A stretch of DNA of 64,000 nucleotides from Rhizobium grahamii CCGE 502 (GTDB lineage Bacteria > Pseudomonadota > Alphaproteobacteria > Rhizobiales > Rhizobiaceae), in contig NZ_AEYE02000003.1 in assembly GCF_000298315.2 (NCBI RefSeq), positions 279,669 to 343,668 of the forward strand. Reading direction: 5' to 3'. The notes under the pieces were generated by a model. It was not told the DNA's origin. It saw nothing but the letters and a program-made list of their open reading frames with translations, and did not search any database. A program made the translations under genes and the position numbers. Below, piece after piece: positions 62,844 to 64,000 of this stretch (position 1 is the stretch's first letter; each line of letters starts with the position of its first letter).

Positions 62844-63494
62844 ATGACGATCACTATTACCGCCTTTGAACGGTCGCCGGATCGCGGCAGAGGTTTGGCG
62901 CGTGACATGCGCGTTCGCTGGGCGCTCGAGGAAGTGGGGCAGCCCTACGAAGTGCGCCTTCTTTCCTTCAAGGCTATGAAGGAAGCCGCACACCTTGCGC
63001 TTCAACCGTTCGGGCAGATTCCGAGCTATGAAGAAGGCGATCTCGTCCTATTCGAGTCCGGGGCAATCGTGTTCCATATCGCGGACCGCCATGCCGGCTT
63101 GCTGCCTGTCGACACGAATGCCCGGGCGCGCGCAATCACCTGGATGTTTGCCGCGGTCACTACCATGGAGCAGCCGATCGTCGATCGCGAAGCAGCCAGA
63201 TTTTTGGAAGGCGATAAGCCCTGGTATCAGGAGCGCTTGTCCATGGTCGACGAGCGTATTCGCAAGCGGCTGAGCGAACTCTCTACCCAACTTGGTGATG
63301 ACGACTGGCTCGACAGCGAGTTCAGCGCGGGCGACCTGCAGATGGTGTCGGTGCTGCTCCGCTTGAAAGGATCAGGCATGCTGGACGAGTATCCGAACCT
63401 TGCAGCCTATGTCACCCGCGGCGAAGCGCGGGCTGCATACAAACGTGCGTTCGACGCTCAACTGGCGGTTTTCAACGCCGCATCGACCGGCTGA
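62844..63494 (+). CDS. glutathione S-transferase family protein
   Basis: 216 residues. The N-terminal thioredoxin-like half starts with ITAFERSPDRGRGLARDMRVR and includes the glutathione-contact GQIPSYEEGDLVLFESGAIV (about 53-72). The C-terminal all-helical half has DDDWLDSEFSAGDLQMVSVL. No catalytic cysteine/tyrosine can be assigned. GGAG lies 7 bases before ATG 62844. It is a stand-alone gene after pdeM. Confidence 0.88.
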   Translation: MTITITAFERSPDRGRGLARDMRVRWALEEVGQPYEVRLLSFKAMKEAAHLALQPFGQIPSYEEGDLVLFESGAIVFHIADRHAGLLPVDTNARARAITWMFAAVTTMEQPIVDREAARFLEGDKPWYQERLSMVDERIRKRLSELSTQLGDDDWLDSEFSAGDLQMVSVLLRLKGSGMLDEYPNLAAYVTRGEARAAYKRAFDAQLAVFNAASTG

Positions 63495-63555
63495 CAACGG
63501 TTCGCTCCAAGCTCGAAGTCGTCTCCAGTCTTCCGCTGAACTTATGGGTTCAGTC

Positions 63556-63786
63556 CTATTCGCCGAAGTAATAGAGAGGCTGGCGCGTCAGTTCGCCGCG
63601 ACCGATATGGCCGTAGACGTCCTTTCCCAGGATCCAGAAGGAAATCGTTTGGGTTTCCATGCAGAAGATGTAATCACCGGAAATCCAGTGCTCTGCCTTG
63701 TTGCCGGAAATGGCATAGAGATAGTCGCCAATCTCATACATGACGGCCCGGTGTGAGCTGTAATCGTATAAGTAGCGCTCTGCCAT
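63556..63786 (-). CDS. small hypothetical protein
   Basis: 76 residues with AGGAG 5 bases upstream of ATG 63786. It is rich in Tyr and Trp: MAERYLYDYSSHRAVMYEIG, then YLYAISGNKAEHWISGDYIF. No membrane helix or signal is seen. A 4-strand beta protein is plausible; I do not recognise the family. The 165 bp upstream to the window-edge gene fragment show no other gene. Confidence 0.65.
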   Translation of the reverse strand: MAERYLYDYSSHRAVMYEIGDYLYAISGNKAEHWISGDYIFCMETQTISFWILGKDVYGHIGRGELTRQPLYYFGE

Positions 63787-63951
63787 CTATTCTCCTGATT
63801 CCATTTCAGGAAGAATCCCATGGTTGCGAATGTATTGTCAAACAATACTGATGATATGGGCCGATCAACCCAATTTTGTTTCGGCAAAGGCGGTTTCATG
63901 CGGCCTTTACTGTGCTTTCGAGGCCGATGTTAGGTCGTCGAGATGTTAAAG

Positions 63952-64000
63952 CTAGGCGATCACGAAGCACAGCATTTCGGCCGTGAACTTGATCGTGTCC
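63952..64000 (-). CDS. C-terminal fragment of a gene running out of the window
   Basis: The minus frame reads DTIKFTAEMLCFVIA then TAG at 63952-63954, with the rest beyond base 64000. Too short for a family call. Confidence 0.4.
   Translation of the reverse strand, partial: DTIKFTAEMLCFVIA

Overview
The window is a 64-kb, GC-rich (about 60%), densely coding chromosomal segment of an alphaproteobacterium, almost certainly Rhizobiaceae (Rhizobium/Ensifer/Agrobacterium lineage). The indicators are phoR-pstSCAB-phoU-phoB beside a class I PPK2, gcrA with GANTC sites, an argD-argF-hslO run, a SAM-II riboswitch in front of metZ, and a double-length dCTP deaminase. No phage, IS element or CRISPR array was seen. 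Start codons were chosen from the visible Shine-Dalgarno sequences and family lengths, so many are shorter than the longest open frame.

Region 1 (1-10.5 kb) holds the end of a LysR regulator, cutC, and a sugar uptake and oxidation cluster on the minus strand. The cluster contains a UxaA-type dehydratase, an aldo/keto reductase of the L-fucose dehydrogenase type, a FucU mutarotase, a ribose-type ABC transporter (binding protein, ATPase, permease) and a zinc-dependent alcohol dehydrogenase. It faces a divergent GntR/FCD regulator. A 19-bp near-palindrome occurs in front of both minus-strand transcription units.

Region 2 (10.5-18.8 kb) holds a small secreted protein, a 14-TM MFS exporter, a probable frameshifted small gene, a NarL-type two-component pair, tRNA-Thr(CGT), a nitronate monooxygenase and a membrane protein of unknown role. 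PPK2 (polyphosphate) leads into the phosphate locus.

Region 3 (19-34 kb) is the phosphate regulon core, phoR-pstS-pstC-pstA-pstB-phoU-phoB, with a PHO box before pstS and a strong shared terminator after phoB. It continues with gcrA, argD-argF-hslO, apaG, metZ under a SAM-II riboswitch with terminator, and dcd.

Region 4 (34-47 kb) is rich in polysaccharide and surface functions. A three-gene operon encodes a membrane-fusion protein, a secreted helical-barrel protein and a cellulose-synthase-like GT2. tRNA-Gly(CCC), CsbD, two soluble glycosyltransferases, a chemoreceptor and a membrane GT2 with an N-terminal MshEN-like region follow.

Region 5 (46-64 kb) is housekeeping and stress related: orphan solute-binding proteins, TerB, an SNase-like protein, an S24 repressor, a LuxR-type response regulator and a DUF952-pyrD pair. 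It continues with a MATE exporter, a CAP-domain lipoprotein, a TPR-methyltransferase, a YitT protein broken by a 1-base frameshift, an Rrf2/AhpD-like pair, an FAD amine oxidoreductase, the Lhr helicase-PdeM pair and a GST.
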